Counted from the stretch's first letter, positions 30,385-44,559 are shown. The stretch: 64,000 nucleotides of DNA from Lates calcarifer (GCF_001640805.2 NC_066838.1:3875101-3939100), one strand, 5' to 3'. Notes: generated by a model from the letters alone, not told the origin. Numbers and translations are program-made.

Positions 30385-30935
30385 AATCCTAATGACTTTG
30401 GTGATCCCGACGTTTCATCCAATATCACCACTGGGTAAACACTGTCAGTCAACCTGTGAAATATCTCAACATCTCCAATGCCACCATGAGATTAACATAT
30501 TTGATTTTCAGTGAAATATGTATGTAAAATGTGGTACATAAATTCATGGTGGTTAGATATCAAAGTTTTTACTTAGGATGAATTGTAAATTCTTTGGTAA
30601 CCCTTTTCACCAAGCCCCATTTGCAAAGGTTAGCATGCTAACTTTTTTAACACATTGAGAAGGTGAAGATAATTCAATTCAATTCAGTTCAATTTTATCT
30701 ATATAGTGCAGAATCACAACAAAAGTCATCTCAAGGCACTTTTCATATAGAGCATCTACTCTTTAAAATAGGTATTTACAGAGAGAAACCCAACAGTTCC
30801 CACCATGAGCAAGCACTAGGCTTGGTATAAACTTTGTACCTGCTAAACATCAATATGTTAGCATTAACAGCTCAAACCACCACTGTGCCCAAGTGCAGCC
30901 TTACAGAGCTGGTAACATGTCTGTAGACACGTAGT
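30385..30935 (+). repeat. Dispersed repeat (GGATGGATTGC family), copy 3, interrupted
   Basis: AATCCTAATGACTTTGGTGA, CACCATGAGATTAACATATT, TTAGCATGCTAAC and then TACCTGCTAAACATCAATAT are in the family order. The copy is split between about 30671 and 30823 by a second, different repeat. Confidence 0.7.
30672..30822 (+). repeat. AATTCAATTC-type dispersed repeat nested in copy 3
   Basis: It begins AATTCAATTCAATTC, continues ATCTATATAGTGCAGAATCA and CATCTCAAGGCACTTTT, and ends near CCATGAGCAAGCACTAGG. From memory this is a very abundant teleost repeat. Its flanks join smoothly into the surrounding older repeat. Confidence 0.7.
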
Positions 30936-32985
30936 CTTGTGACATTGCCTGGGTCAATGATGAGTTTTACGGGTTTTAATGGCTACTGCTCTGACCCTTC
31001 TAGTCTCGGTACTCCTAGGGTAAAACCTCTCCAAAAACCTGACTGTGACAAATGACAAATTGAGCTGTGATAGCAGCACAGGTGGCGGGAGGGAGAAAGA
31101 TATGATGACTAGTAGGCTAAGTCCTGGTGGGTTTATAGAAGTTATGTTGAGGATGCATGTTTTATGACACCTCGTGTTCCTGCCAAGGCAAATATCAAAC
31201 AATGGAATGAGGAGCAACGGCCGAGAGAGTCACACCAGAGTCACGTTACAACATGAACTCTCTCTCTTTCCTCTCTTCTGCCCCCTCCCTACAATCTTTT
31301 TCCATCTTATGAATCCAAAACAGCACCCACACAATGCTGTTCTCTCAGGCCTACAGCAGATTCTGTGGCTGGTGTTAATTGAGATAATTGTGTGGTATGA
31401 GGCTGAGCCACTGCTATGCCTGTCCAGTTATTCCTATCATGGGGTAACAGGGTGGCACACAGATTCCGTAGAGATTTTACAGGGGGCAGAGCATTGGAAA
31501 TGTATCCAGGCACAGCACCAGGACTGTAATCCCCAGAGGACCTCCAAGTTGCTGGACACAGTGTGTTGTGTTTTGTCAACAACTACTGTTATAGTAGATT
31601 TGTGTCTTGTCTGGTGTGGTGTATCTCTAAGAATAGCTCGATGGTAGCTGATATTCTTTCAAGTTGGCTGGTAGGAGTGTGGCAATACTCAGAGTGAGGT
31701 GGCAATATAAGCAAAGGTCTCAGTGACTGCATTTCTCAAAACAGGGTCCCAGTTGACAAAGCAACTCAAGTCTTTGCCCTTATTCACTTAATCTGGAGTT
31801 TTTGGTACACACGATCTATATCAGTACATGAAGTTTACTCAATTGTCACAAAACTGTAGCTGTTTAAACTTTCCATTGTCCCAGCCACTGTTAGGACTCC
31901 TCATGCCCTGGTTCCAGACCTTACTGCCACATTTCTGACTTATTCAGTGCACAACACAACTTGGCTATCTATCTATTATGATGTCTTATTACAACAAGAA
32001 ACTGGCTGGCATGAACACAATGTCATGCTGAATGAATGAGAATATTTTGCTGTCTCCAAAGTCAGGAAGGAACTGTGAAAGTTAGCTTCAAAGCTACCAT
32101 GACAAAATCCCTCTACGGATAAAGGATGTGTGATGTCACATGGTCTCTAATAGCAATTGGAGTTGAAAATTTAAAATAAAAAAAATTTAATCCAATCTCA
32201 AAAATGGAAAGTTTCCAAATCTACAGTTCTGTGACAACTGAGAAAACTGCTGATAAAGATTGTGTTATACAGTGAAAAGCTCCAGCACAGGTAAGAGGAT
32301 GTCATAGTCCTATTTAGCTATTTATGGTTAATTGAAACATCTACAGTTCCATGTTGACACAGGTAAGTGAGCCTTCAGTTGACAGGTGAGTTTTGTCAGT
32401 CTTCAAAGAATAAAAGAAGTGAAATAATTTTTCATATTAATAACATTTATATTTCTCTTGTTAAAAATTCTGCATCTTCACAAGCTCGAAATCTATTATC
32501 TGTGTGCTTTGTTTTCCTCTCATGTCCACATGGCATGCACATACATGTGATTTGACAACTTCCCTAACAACATAGTAATCCCAGTTTAACGAGGGTATTC
32601 TTTTGTGCCATTTTACAAGCACTCTTTATGTTCCACTCCTGTGGTCAAAGCATTCTAACTACATTTATTCACATCCTCAGAGGGGTGTGAGTGTCTCCAG
32701 TAAATATTTATAGTAAGGGGAATCTGGTTTATGAGCTCTGTTAGTGAAGTGTAAAGAGCACTGACCTATTTCATGGTGACATGTTGACAACTTTGGAATC
32801 TACTGTGTTTCATCCACGACAGACTCCTCCCTGTAACTTCTCTTTGTTGAATGCTGCTGGATGACACTGACGACATCTCAAGTTATACAACACATGCACA
32901 CAAACACACACATGTGGCTACATGATTGGACTTTATTCAGTGTCATGGTAGGTAAAGGCACTGTGAAGTAGAAACAAGTAAAATA

Positions 32986-32999
32986 CTGCCATCTAGTGA
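32986..32999 (-). promoter_or_regulatory. CTCF-like motif
   Basis: On the minus strand it reads TCACTAGATGGCAG, one mismatch from the CCASYAGRKGGCRS core. Single motifs also occur by chance and inside repeats. Confidence 0.35.
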
Positions 33000-33432
33000 C
33001 AAGTAAGGCAAAAACATTTTCCACCTCATTGTAAAGGGAACATAAACATGTGAAAAGAGTGTTATTTTTTGAGTCATGCAGTGACACTGTAGATAAACCT
33101 CTCACCATGCTTTACAAAATCCTTGTCAAGCAGTCAGCAGGGCTATTCTGGCTCTCTCTAATGCGCTGAATGCTGAGAGAAGAAACTTAATAGCTAAGTC
33201 AATACCTTAGTCAGGATTCTTCACGTTCTGCACACATTACCATGTCACTTTGTGAAAAGGAGATTGCCTGAATGTAACCTGAGCACCGACGTCATTCTTA
33301 AGGCCTTTTTTTTTTAGCTCCCACTGCAACAACCAGATTGTGTAAATACAAGACATGGTTATAATTTATTTCAAGCTTAGGATGATGTGACAGTTTATAC
33401 ACAAGTATATAAGAATACTTATGTGTAGTTGA

Positions 33433-33433
<1 letters not shown>

Positions 33434-33467
<34 letters not shown>
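33434..33467. repeat. (TG)n microsatellite
   Basis: About 17 TG units. Confidence 0.93.
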
Positions 33468-36400
33468 TGTGCTACTCATTGCTTTGTTTTTGGAAGCTAG
33501 TATATTGGGCTTGGTTGCACCCAGTAGTGGGTCTGTTAAGCCGTTTAACAACATTTTGTAGACTTCATACTACAGCTGCTCAGTGCTTGGTGTTGGAGTT
33601 TCCTGAGACAATCCTCATTTACTGTGAGTTAGAGGAAGGTGCCACATCATTGATCCAGAGCTCTCAGAAGTCAAGGATATTACATGAAGTGAACCAAAAG
33701 ACAATTCAGTCAAATTATCTGGCTAGTTGTCATCCTTATTCTGAGTGTCCCTTTGTCATCAGCCAAACATTTAAGATAGTACTCTGTGGAATAACAGAAC
33801 ATACATAGAAATACTTCTGATTGTATCCATGTGTAGCTGGTAGTGTGAAAAAGAAAAACTTAAACCTTTACAATGAAATTACTATCATTCACCAGAATAT
33901 TTCTTATTTGTCATTGAAAATGAAGAACACAAAGACTGAAAAACTGCATATTAAAACATTTGACTATTCAATTTAGCTTTATACAATTGTAATTCCCATT
34001 TCACCAACCAAACACTATTGTAATACTATTGTAAAACAATGGTAAAATTGTATTAGACTATAACAAAAATAATTAATGAACAAGCAAGTGGGCAAATAAA
34101 CAAAGAAAGAAATAAATATGTATATTTTCATTATAAAAATTCCATCAAAAAAGGCAACAAATGTAAAATAATCATCATCAACATTTACAATAATGAATGA
34201 TTATATATTTAATGTCTACTGACATTTAGCTTTACTGGAGTATTGAGTCACCTGAAGTAAGTATAACCTTAGAGAACCAAAAGGACCAGTAATAAGAGGT
34301 ATTGCAGTCAAACCCCAGTATCCTGGCAGTACATACTGTGTGACAAATGTCTCTATGTAAAAACAAACAGAAGATGAGTCCAGCATCAGAAATCAGTCCT
34401 GCTCTGTTTCCACCAGTCAGGTCCTTGGTACTCCTGCTGCTGACAGGGCTGTGCTCAGCAGCATCCACCCGTGAAAGATGCTCTGTTTGCTGGGCCAGGA
34501 CTCACGCTTGGCTGACAGTACAGGGGGCCCGGGGTCGCAGGCCCTGACTGCTTACTAAACTGCTCTGCCGGGACAGTGGTTAACTGTGTATGTGTGTGTG
34601 TGTGTAGGCTTGTTTTACTACATTATGTCCATGTTGGGACCCCACAAAGATAAGTGCGCAAAGATGCGTGCGTGTGTGTATGTGTATGCATGCGTGCCGG
34701 TGTGTGCACACGCATATGGATGGTTTCTTGGCTGGTATCCCTCTGTTTTACAATCTAGAGGAGATAGCCAGCAAAGCAGAGAAATTGAAGTGACGGGACC
34801 TGCTGCCCTGCCCCCATTGAGCCTCTTCGTCTCTCACACACTCACACTTTTATTGTCTCTGACAGCTCAACTGGATGTTTGGCTGTTTGACAGCCTTCTT
34901 TGTGAGCGTCAACTCTAGATCACACTTAATTTACATAGGGCACTACAATGTTTGTCATGTAGTTAAATCAGCAATGATCTGTGACAGTCATGGCACCCAT
35001 TTCTTATATTTTTAAATGTATCAATCCAAAAGAGGCAAATAAATAAATATATGTAATAACAAATAAAAAACAATCCCCCTTGTTGCATAATCTTACCATC
35101 AACATACATTTACAGTAATATGCAATATACAGTATTTGTTCTGTCTGCCCAACAGACCACAGTATTACCATATGCTGTGTTTATAGACTGGTAGAGTTGA
35201 GTCAGATCTGTGGGAAGGTGAGGGCACATCAGAGTGTCAGCTTTGTTATAACAGGCTTAGAGGGAGGTGAAGCTCTGAGTGACAAACACAGTGAGCACTG
35301 TCACCTTCACCACACGTCAGGTCTCCATCTCCACCATGGCTTAATGTCCTCTGGTAGTATGTGCAGGGAGGTCAGTGTGAGTGGTCAAGCTGACACTAGA
35401 GGGGGGTGTATTTGTGTGTGTATGTTGTGTGCATTTATTTGAAGACCTATTGAATACCATAAAAACAGGAAGAGGAATGTTTTGAAAGTGAAATATGACA
35501 GGGTTTGACTTCTACAGAAAGAGGAAGTGTTTGGAGTTACTGGAAAGGGGCTGCCTCTTTCCCACATATATCTTCCTGTTTTTTTTTTTGGTTTTTTTTT
35601 TTTTTTTCTATTGTTGTTAGCAAGTTCACTTTTCATGTAATGACAGAGGGGCGTGTTTTTGATGAAAGGTCATGGCCCATGTGGGAATTAAACTTTGCTG
35701 GTTTTTCTTCCAAGTATCAAGTGTAACATGTAATATGTCATTGTGTAAATATACTGTATATTATGTACATGTTATGTACATTCCACTCTGTACAAGCAGT
35801 TGTTTCTTGCTTATTTAAATTATATAAGTGCAGTATAATCCATAGATTCATAATATTAGATAGATTAGATTCATTAGTATGCACATTCATGTTAAAACAA
35901 TGTAATTGAGCAGAAAATAATAGTTTTGTGTTTTGTGTGGGTCAGTTTAGCTTGTTATTCTGCTGATATACTGACACGAGCACATAATGTCTGTTTGCAG
36001 CAGGGGTTGTATTTATGGCTCTCTTTTGCATACAACTGTAAGTGTGTCAGTACACTTTACTCATACATGTACAGTTTGTATTGTGAGAAGAGCAGACATA
36101 AAGAAGCTATTTTTTTATCAAATAAAGTGAAAGATTACCTGGCCCTGAGTGTTGAGAAGATTCTCCTACTAATTAAGCTAAAAAAGAAAGAAAAAGGAAA
36201 CACAGGACTGTTTGTTTTGGCTCATGAGAATATGACATATCACAGTTTTGTCAGAGTAGCATCGTTTTCACAGGAGAGCAGTTTATTTTAAGATCAGTCA
36301 GTCAATCAAAAACAGGAAGAGAAAAGGAAAAAAAGAGAGAAAAAATCAACCAGTTGCTTATATTATAACATATAATATAACATATAATAACTTGCAAGTA

Positions 36401-36679
36401 TAGTCATTGTTGTATTTACCAAGATTACAAATATGGTAATACATGTATAGATGTTTTTCAAATTTCATGAATTACTTATATTATTTCCCTATGGCTCAAA
36501 TATTTGCCATTTTCCATCACCTAAAGGTCTTTGATTAATAAAGGTATTGAAATGGAGTTCAAAATAATCATGGTGAAATGTGAAGACAAAGTCCTAAAGT
36601 GTATCGACTAAATCTACAAGACTATAGTTATTATGATGATGATGATGTTTATTAGACCATTTTGTCAGTAATATTTACA

Positions 36680-36694
36680 CCAGAAGAGGGCGCT
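36680..36694 (+). promoter_or_regulatory. CTCF-like motif
   Basis: CCAGAAGAGGGCGCT has one mismatch to the CCASYAGRKGGCRSY core. It points the opposite way to the motif at 32986. Confidence 0.38.
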
Positions 36695-37294
36695 CTGATG
36701 TAAGTAAACACAACACTGCTACTCCATGACCTTCAGGGGTTCTTAAACTGTTGACAATAATCTAATTTCTGCATAAAACATATTCAAAATGAATATGAAT
36801 ATGAATACTCCCCCTCCTCTACACTCCTTTAACTCTATACATATGTCTCTTGTAGAAACAAAAGTTCAGTGCTCTTATTTTTTGTAGGTGAAGAACTTTA
36901 TTCAGCTTCTTTAAGTATTAATACGTGCTTTTATTACATGTGTGCTCATCCATTAAATTTATTCATACATTGAAAAAAGCCTTAAATTTCAAGACATATA
37001 ACTGAAATTAATAAAAAAGACTGATGGAAACAAAATAGAAACCAGACATGCTTATCTCTTTCATTCAGAGGGTAGCATGGTCACTGCTGTGTCTCAGTTC
37101 AGTCTTGTCATGTGGCTCCTTCCTTCCTCTTTTGACAGACTAAACAGTTTGGTTTCTAAGAATTCATTCTGAGCTTTCTTGCCAGCCTCCCTCACACTTC
37201 TCTGACACATTTGAAGTGATAACTTCCCCTTATATTATACATACATACATATTATATTTCTAATATCTCTGAGAGCCCTTTCTATGTAGTAATT

Positions 37295-37335
37295 CACACA
37301 CACACACACACACACACAGATATATATGTATATAT
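37295..37335. repeat. (CA)n then TA-rich microsatellite
   Basis: About 12 CA units are followed by GATATATATGTATATATA. Confidence 0.9.
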
Positions 37336-38195
37336 AAAAAATAACCTTTATTTTAGTAGAAAGTGGAATCCTTTCCATGCAATTAAGTTCTACATCTATA
37401 TTTATTCTGTGAGATAATGCTAAACAACAAAACTGCTAATACTGCTGTGTCTACATCTTCATTTGTGTGCGTGTGTGGGTCCTTATCATGTGTACAGCTG
37501 TACAATATCTGACCTCTGTGATGTGGGCCACAGAGAACCAAAAATGGTTAAACTGGGTTGCTCCCCTTCAGTGACAGGCTGCAGCATGTTTCCTTGGTAA
37601 CAGAGGAGTTTGGCTTGCAGCCAGACCCTGCAGTGTGGAGTCCCACTGCATCGATGCCAACCTTAATGTATGCCCATCCCTCTCACTCCCACTCATACAC
37701 ACAGACTCAGTTGACTGCAGACAGACACTCGACTGCACATAAATTCACAACACAGGAATGTCTACATATGGCCATAGAACCGTGGCTGTAGCACGTGTGT
37801 GCTACAGAAAATAAACAGACACACACATGCATAGAAGCACATCCAGACCTGACTATGAACATGCGGCATCCATCCTCTTTGGAACAGTCCTTCTATATCT
37901 TTTCAATATGTCACCCATTCATACAGTCTCACCCTGATGCACTCAAATCTAACCACTATCTCTCTGGGTACTCACTTTGGATGACATTCATGCCATGTGA
38001 AGCAATTTTCTATACTGCCTATCTGGATGAATATTAAGCTAATACACTGTAGTAGAGTAGCAGCAGTGCTGTGTGTCGTGAAAGAGACACAGAGAATGTG
38101 TGTGTTGCCATGTGTAAATCCTAATTATATAATAATATCAACCACATCTGCAGGATGGGTGTGTGTTCCAGGAGCATACACACACACCCCTACTA

Positions 38196-38197
38196 TA

Positions 38198-38233
<36 letters not shown>
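38196..38233. repeat. (TG)n(TA)n microsatellite
   Basis: Short TG units run into about 14 TA units. Confidence 0.92.
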
Positions 38234-38848
38234 ATGTTATAATGTGATATCAAAGCAGGAGTTAGTATGCCTCTAGACCAGCATGGGTAACAGACTGATG
38301 TCACAATGTCGTGTTTAATCTGCAGCCGTCCCTTTTCCATAGTTCTCTAAATCTAGTATTACTCTAGCAGTTTGGATCCATATACTGTATGTGACTTGTT
38401 GTCACTAAATGTATCACAGTTGCAAGCAAGCCAAGCCAAAAACCTTCAAAATACCTCTTACAAAGGTCAAAAACTGTTACAATCTGAAAGGCCAATAGAA
38501 GAGGAATTTAATATTCTCAACATGAGTAGTGATGACACAAGAGGGAAAAAAGGTTTGGCATTTGTGTTATTATTGACCCATTTTAAAAACTATTTTTGTA
38601 GATTCCTGAATACAGTTTAAAAATCAACCAGTTTTTGTAAAATCCTCTTGTCATGCAAGGACATAATCGTATTCTTATCCTAAACCTCTTTTTACATTTT
38701 TTGTGAGACTTGTATTTTTGAGTGTTCCATACAAAGACAGCCTGTTCCAGTTTTATTTACCAACACATCATCCAAGAGTAAAAAGCAGAATTTCACAGGT
38801 AATGCAGCTGAAAAATAATCAATATCACAGAGGACAATGATCCGTACT

Positions 38849-38850
<2 letters not shown>

Positions 38851-38881
<31 letters not shown>
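38851..38881. repeat. (TA)n microsatellite
   Basis: About 14 TA units. Confidence 0.92.
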
Positions 38882-38884
<3 letters not shown>

Positions 38885-40480
38885 TTTTTATTTAATTCTA
38901 TATACATGTAACCTGATGAACATGATGTTATCTTAAAACAGCTCATTAGCTATTTGAAAACCACGTAAGACCACTTGCATCATTTCTGTACAAATGATTT
39001 GGTTCTGCATATGAAAACATCCTGTGGCTTTACTGGCTTTTTGGAAATCTATCTTTTCAGGCAAATGCATTGTCTTTCTGAGCTTCTTCACCTCCTGTGG
39101 TCATCTTCTGTGTGGAGGAGGGGTTTGGAAAGAGGAGAAAGAGAAGGGAAGCAGAGGAGAAGAATTTGAGATAAATAGGGCCACATGGTCAAACCCACGT
39201 GCACAAAGAGGCCCCCAGTACGAACATCAACCTTGGGCACATGTTGCTGTCCACCGGGAACAGAGGGGGCTTCTGAGGGGCTTCAGCTCAGCAACTAACA
39301 CGTGCATATATGTTTTTATGGTGATGGTGGTTAAAAGCTATATGCAACTGCAGTTTTTGGAATGTGTGCGATTGTAAGTGTCAGCAAAAGTATAACTGAA
39401 CAATACATAATATACAATTTTAAAAAATAGGCAAAAGCTACATTCACCTTTGGTAATTCACCCAGTAGCTAAAAAAAGTGGTGTACACCAGTAGCTTATG
39501 AACCTATACTTCTCTTATAAGATTTCTGCTTTGCTTTTCACGCAGGCATTAACAAAATTAGTTAGGTCCACTGTAACTGCTGCAATCGATGGCTTAGAAT
39601 ATAACTAAATTGAGTTTAACTTGACACTTGCACTGTTGACCCACAGAAGTCCTTCTTGACAATGCTGACTGCTGGAGAATGGTGAGCTGCAGAGTTCAAA
39701 ATCAGAGGAACCTATAGTAGCTTCTCACCTGTGTTGCACCAACAAGTTGTATTTAACCTCAGTTAAACAGACAGTTGTTCGACAGAAGTCAATGGTACAA
39801 ATACATTGTCTGAGTAAACTGTGAACTTATTGTTCCGTTAGCAACCAAGCTAACATGTTGTCAGTTGAATTTTTTTCCTCTTTGGTTCTTTGCTACAGTG
39901 GAATAAATGGCCCAGTGCCTACAAAATAGAAAGATGCTTGAGACTATTGTGACAACGAGCCCTGTGAGTTGCCACTATGTCACCAAGCTTCTAGAACAAT
40001 GTCCAAAGATATGCAGATGAATGTTACTCTGACAGGGCTTAAATTCATAGTCAAGACTTAGCTGCTTTCAGTCGCACTACTTTACGTTTTATAATTTCTT
40101 CATGCATTATTTCCCAATTTCTTTTGTATGTTAGCAGCTTCATATCATCTCCAAATGATTAAAGCAATGCTGAAAAGATCATTTGATGGCCTTTCTTCTT
40201 TATGGCCTTAAATTTGAGATGCCACTCAGATGGAGAGACAAAGGTCTGTGCTCTACAAGACACCCCATAACCTAATGGCCCTCATCACATGCCTTCAAAT
40301 TCACTTTGACCCCAGTTTCATCATGCCCTTCCAGTTCTCTTTGGGAGTCCTGCGTCAGCAGTAATGGGATGTGACGGATGTTTGAGGGCAGTGCTGTGTG
40401 AGAACAGGACCTGGTGTGGTCCTCTGTCTGTACAGACCATGGGAAAAGAAAAGGGGTCCAGCCTACAAGCCTTCTTCCCC

Positions 40481-40556
40481 ACTCTCTCTCTCGTTCTCTC
40501 TCTTTCTCTCTCTCTCTCTCTCACACATACACACACACACATACACACACACACAA
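40481..40556. repeat. (CT)n(CA)n compound microsatellite
   Basis: An interrupted CT run passes into ACACAC/ATACAC units. Four overlapping frames here on both strands are repeat shadows. Confidence 0.92.
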
Positions 40557-42367
40557 AGGCTTACATACCTTGTCTTCCCTACCTACTCTTTTTGTAGATC
40601 CTCCTTCTTCTTGCTTTCTCCAGCTTTGTTCTATCGCCTTCTTCTCCCGCTCTAACCCATAATCTCGCCTTCTCCTCCCTCCTCTTTCATGCCTTTACCT
40701 ACCCTTGTCTTTGCAATACTTTTGTTTCTCAGATTTGCCTGAGTCTGAGCTGTGGAATGTTGCCTGGCAGCCTCGTCCCGCCTCCTCCTCTGGCATTCCC
40801 ATACTGGGTCATTGTGGGTGGGATTGAACGAGTGGGGGTCACAGCCAAGAAAGTGAACTAGGAAGTTTTTGTAAGAGTTTAGCTTCTTCTACATGCAGCC
40901 AAGACTCATTCATTGCAGCCCTCCTCTGCTTTGTCCCCAGGCCTCCAGGATTCATTTCAGCAAACATGTAATACAATGGCACTTTTAAGAACACATTGTT
41001 GGGGACACAGAGCGCCACTTGTGCTCATTTGTTTGCAATCCATGGAACTGGGCAGTGCCACACCTTGCTATAGCTTAGCCTAAATCCATAATTTAGCTGT
41101 TGTTTAAATCATTAGAATAGAGAGATGAAATATGTGGGAGCATGGTAAGATTTTTTCAACAATTCTTAGTAATGTAAATTATGTACAAAGCTTCCCCAAA
41201 ACAGTGAATAATAAGGTTTTTTTTATTATTGTTATTTAGTAGCATTTGGACAGCTTTTGCTAGCCAAGGAAGTGAACTAGAACCATATAGTTTGCTAGCT
41301 TACAAACATGAAATTTACAGATGCTTTGTATGCAATTTAAACTACAATCTGTGTGTGGAACATTTTCTGTAATTTGAAGTTGATTAATCATGATAGAACT
41401 TTTCAATTCACTTCAGAATGAATTGTCTTCCAGATCAATGGGATTCTGCTTCATTTGGTAGTCACATTCCTTCTTGGTTTAATGGGGGAAGAAGAAGCCA
41501 TATCTTACATGAGGTGGGGGTGTGTACACACACACCAGGGGAGAGTGGCCATTGGGTTTGTGGCTCCAGTGAAAAGATCTGTGTGTGGCAGTCGCGGTGA
41601 TTCTGGGGCCTTTCTCGTCAGGATCCTTTGTGTCTCATCCAAGGACAGCAAGTTCACAGAGACACAAAGAGACTGGAAAAAGGAGGGAAAGTGAGGGTGG
41701 ACAGTTTTTTTCACCCTTTCTCTTCAAAACTTCTTTCTTTTTTGACTTCAAAGGCTACTCTCTGGTACTTGAATGCCCATCATGATTCACATTCAGGCAG
41801 TTTTGAAAAAGGCTTGGATTTTTTGTCATGCACACTTTGCTTTGTAAGTTCTGCCAAAGAAACAAAAATGTGATACAGACTGAGATGTGAACAGTGATAC
41901 AACATGATTTAACAGAACTGTATCAAGTGTGGCTTAATACTTTGTGATGCTGTGTGTTAAGTGTTTGTATAGCAGCAGTTCATCTTAGGTAAGAAGACAT
42001 CAAGAGTTCATATGAACTTTAACCTTGTTCTTGGAAATATCATTTGTAGATTAAAGTCATCCAATCAGCCTCTCTGTTCTTCCCTTCTTGCTATCTAGTT
42101 ACATAGAAAATAAATAACTACTTCCTACTATGGGGAAAAAACTCCACTTAAATACACACACCATCTGCTAATGCTCCATTTAGCTTTCCAAGAAAGCAGG
42201 CCATCTTGGAATAGAAACGCCAAGAGGATGGATTTGTGTTTGCATTATCGTCTGGCTGAGTGGTGTAAGTGTCTCTTATCAAATATGCTCCCATTAGTAG
42301 GCTAGTGCGAGCCAGTTTCATATCCTCACATCACACTCTCATACAAACGTGCACATTTTACAGCATG

Positions 42368-42389
42368 GACACACACACACACACACACA
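42368..42389. repeat. (CA)n microsatellite
   Basis: About ten CA units, with further CA-rich sequence to 42470. Confidence 0.9.
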
Positions 42390-43374
42390 AATGTGAGGAT
42401 GACACATGCAACCAAATAGACACATACATGGTTCAAATGTGCACACACGCAAATGTGCACACACACCACCACATTGCCAGTGTGGCATTTAAGGACCATT
42501 GTGTTGTGCACTTGTTGCTAATGAGTGGCTGTGAGATGGGAGGCATTTCCTCCCTGGCTTTTCGTCTCCACTGTGCCCCATTAAGGCCCTCATCAATCAC
42601 CGGATCACAGGCTGAAAGGATGTAAGGATTAAAGGTCCATTTTGTTCATGGCCATTTGGAGAATGTGTTGAGTGTCAAGATGACAGCTTTGTAAACATTT
42701 TTTTTTTCTGCACTTTGAAGGGTTAATTGAGAAATATTCTTTTTGTCTTTAGATTTGTGCAGTAGATATCTATTATGAATCTGTTACTGTTATCACTGGT
42801 CAAAGAGCCAAACTCTTCACCCTTTCTTTGAATTTTGAACAGCTATAAACAACTTTGCCCCCAGACACAGTTGGATTCATTTTTATAGGGACAAGGGCAT
42901 TTCAAGCACACTGACACCTTAAATATTAGGACATGACAGAGCATCATCATTCTGAATTATCTTGCGTATGTGCTTCCTGTGCACAATGTGGAAGTTTTAC
43001 TTGTTTCTGTTTTGGAATAGAGTTTTTGGAATGTTGTTCATTTGAGAGGTTTCATTAGTTAGGAACAAAATGAAAAATAGATTTTTCTGATTTGGGGCAA
43101 GACACCCCTTACAGGGGTTTGGGGCAAAATACAAAATAACCTATTTAAATGAAATTAAAATATTATTTCACTCAATGTAAATGTTAAATTAAATTTAAAA
43201 TATTTCTAACCTCCTACCCTTTCTGATGTTTTCCTTCTTTTGTGTCCATCTTTTTCTGGTCTTTGCCTGCTCTCTTCTCTCTCACATCTCTCTTCTGTCA
43301 TTCTCAGTCTATCACCCTGCCTCTCTCCGTCTGTCAGTGTAAATGCCTCTCATCTCTCCCTATTTCCCCTGCAG

Positions 43375-43586
43375 CCCACCCTTCTCTGCATCACAGGATT
43401 CCCGCCACTTTGCCACCACAGTCCCCAATCTTGTTTCATGGCAACTGGCTTTCAGTGAGGGGCTCTGATGGCAGCGTTGAAGGAGGAGGTGAAGGAGGCG
43501 GGCGGGGTTGGAGTTGGGGTTCAGAGGAGGAGCTGCTCCTTGAGAATGGAGAATATCTGCACTACATGAGGACAGAATGTTCTTAA
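43375..43586 (+). other. Exon-like open frame behind a strong acceptor, unknown
   Basis: About 100 pyrimidine-rich bases end in TTTCCCCTGCAG. In phase 1 the following 70 codons are open to a TAA at 43584. The product includes G-N-W-L-S-V-R-G-S-D-G-S-V-E, a Gly/Trp-rich linker, and S-E-E-E-L-L-L-E-N-G-E-Y-L-H-Y-M-R-T. The amino-acid make-up looks more protein-like than its surroundings and the DNA is locally GC-rich. No upstream donor partner was identified and I do not recognise the protein. Confidence 0.25.
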
Positions 43587-44559
43587 AGTGCGAGGTACAC
43601 AAAAAGATTGAACCATTCATGTTTATAACTTTCGTGTGGGGGAGGTTTCCCTGTCAGTCAGATCATGTAGGTGGCAACTCAATGTGTGTGGAAAAAAGCA
43701 CAAAGGCTGTTGAGTCCCATGTGAATTTTGGCAAGTGAGCTTGCCAAACGCCTGTCAAGTGTGTCAGTGTATTGCATACAGCTAAAACTCATTCCCACAG
43801 GTTTATTACACCACAGGTGGGAAAGGCTTCAGTTGTGATTTATTCTGTGTGATGTGAAATGTAATCTGAAAAAAAGTACATGGACAAGATAGTTTTACAC
43901 CTGATTGCACCAGATGGAATTTCTGACATATTGTTTGCAAGCTGTTCAGGCTCACATGAGTGCAGTAAAAGGTTAATAACACCTATTGATACAATATGGA
44001 TTTTTCAATGAGTAGCTCTGATAGCAAGGACGGGGGTGTTCTGTATGAAGGGAATCAAAGTAACTGATTATTTATATCACTTTGCTCTTCAGTGGGAAGC
44101 TCAGTATAAAAACACCATGATCATCGAATATCCAATGAAACACAGTTGAACACGCACATACACTTAATACATACACATAATAAATCACTGATTATTTGAC
44201 AGCTAAATGAGGCTTTATAGCCCCATCCTGCTGCATTTTGAGAAGTCCCAGCAACCCATGACCCTTAGCAACCAAAAGGAAAGGAAAGCGTGTTAAAGAG
44301 CTTTCCCCTTCATGGACTGTGCCTGCCACCCACTAGGTTTTCATGGAGGTGTGGAGTATTATATATGGACATTCATGTGTGTGCAGCCATGTGTTATTAC
44401 CACTTCCATCCATTTCTTGTGCACATATTTGTGTGCGTGTCCATGTATGACAGTGTATATGCTTTCACCTCTGCATGTATCTCTAAACATTAGAGGCCAT
44501 ACACTTCTTTTTATTGTCAACAGAGGGATACCAGAAGACACAAACATGCAGAGGTAGCC

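Larger units (their letters stand above)
30936..43374. other. Long gene-poor stretch
   Basis: No exon with convincing protein character is seen on either strand. The longest frame, 31174-31647 on the + strand, has no recognisable domain and is judged chance. It contains microsatellites and two CTCF-like motifs listed separately. Confidence 0.5.

Noticed and set aside
31174..31647. 157-codon open frame on the + strand, the longest outside the two genes
   Set aside because: No domain, low-complexity bias or splice context; the minus strand is also open over part of it. Judged to be chance.
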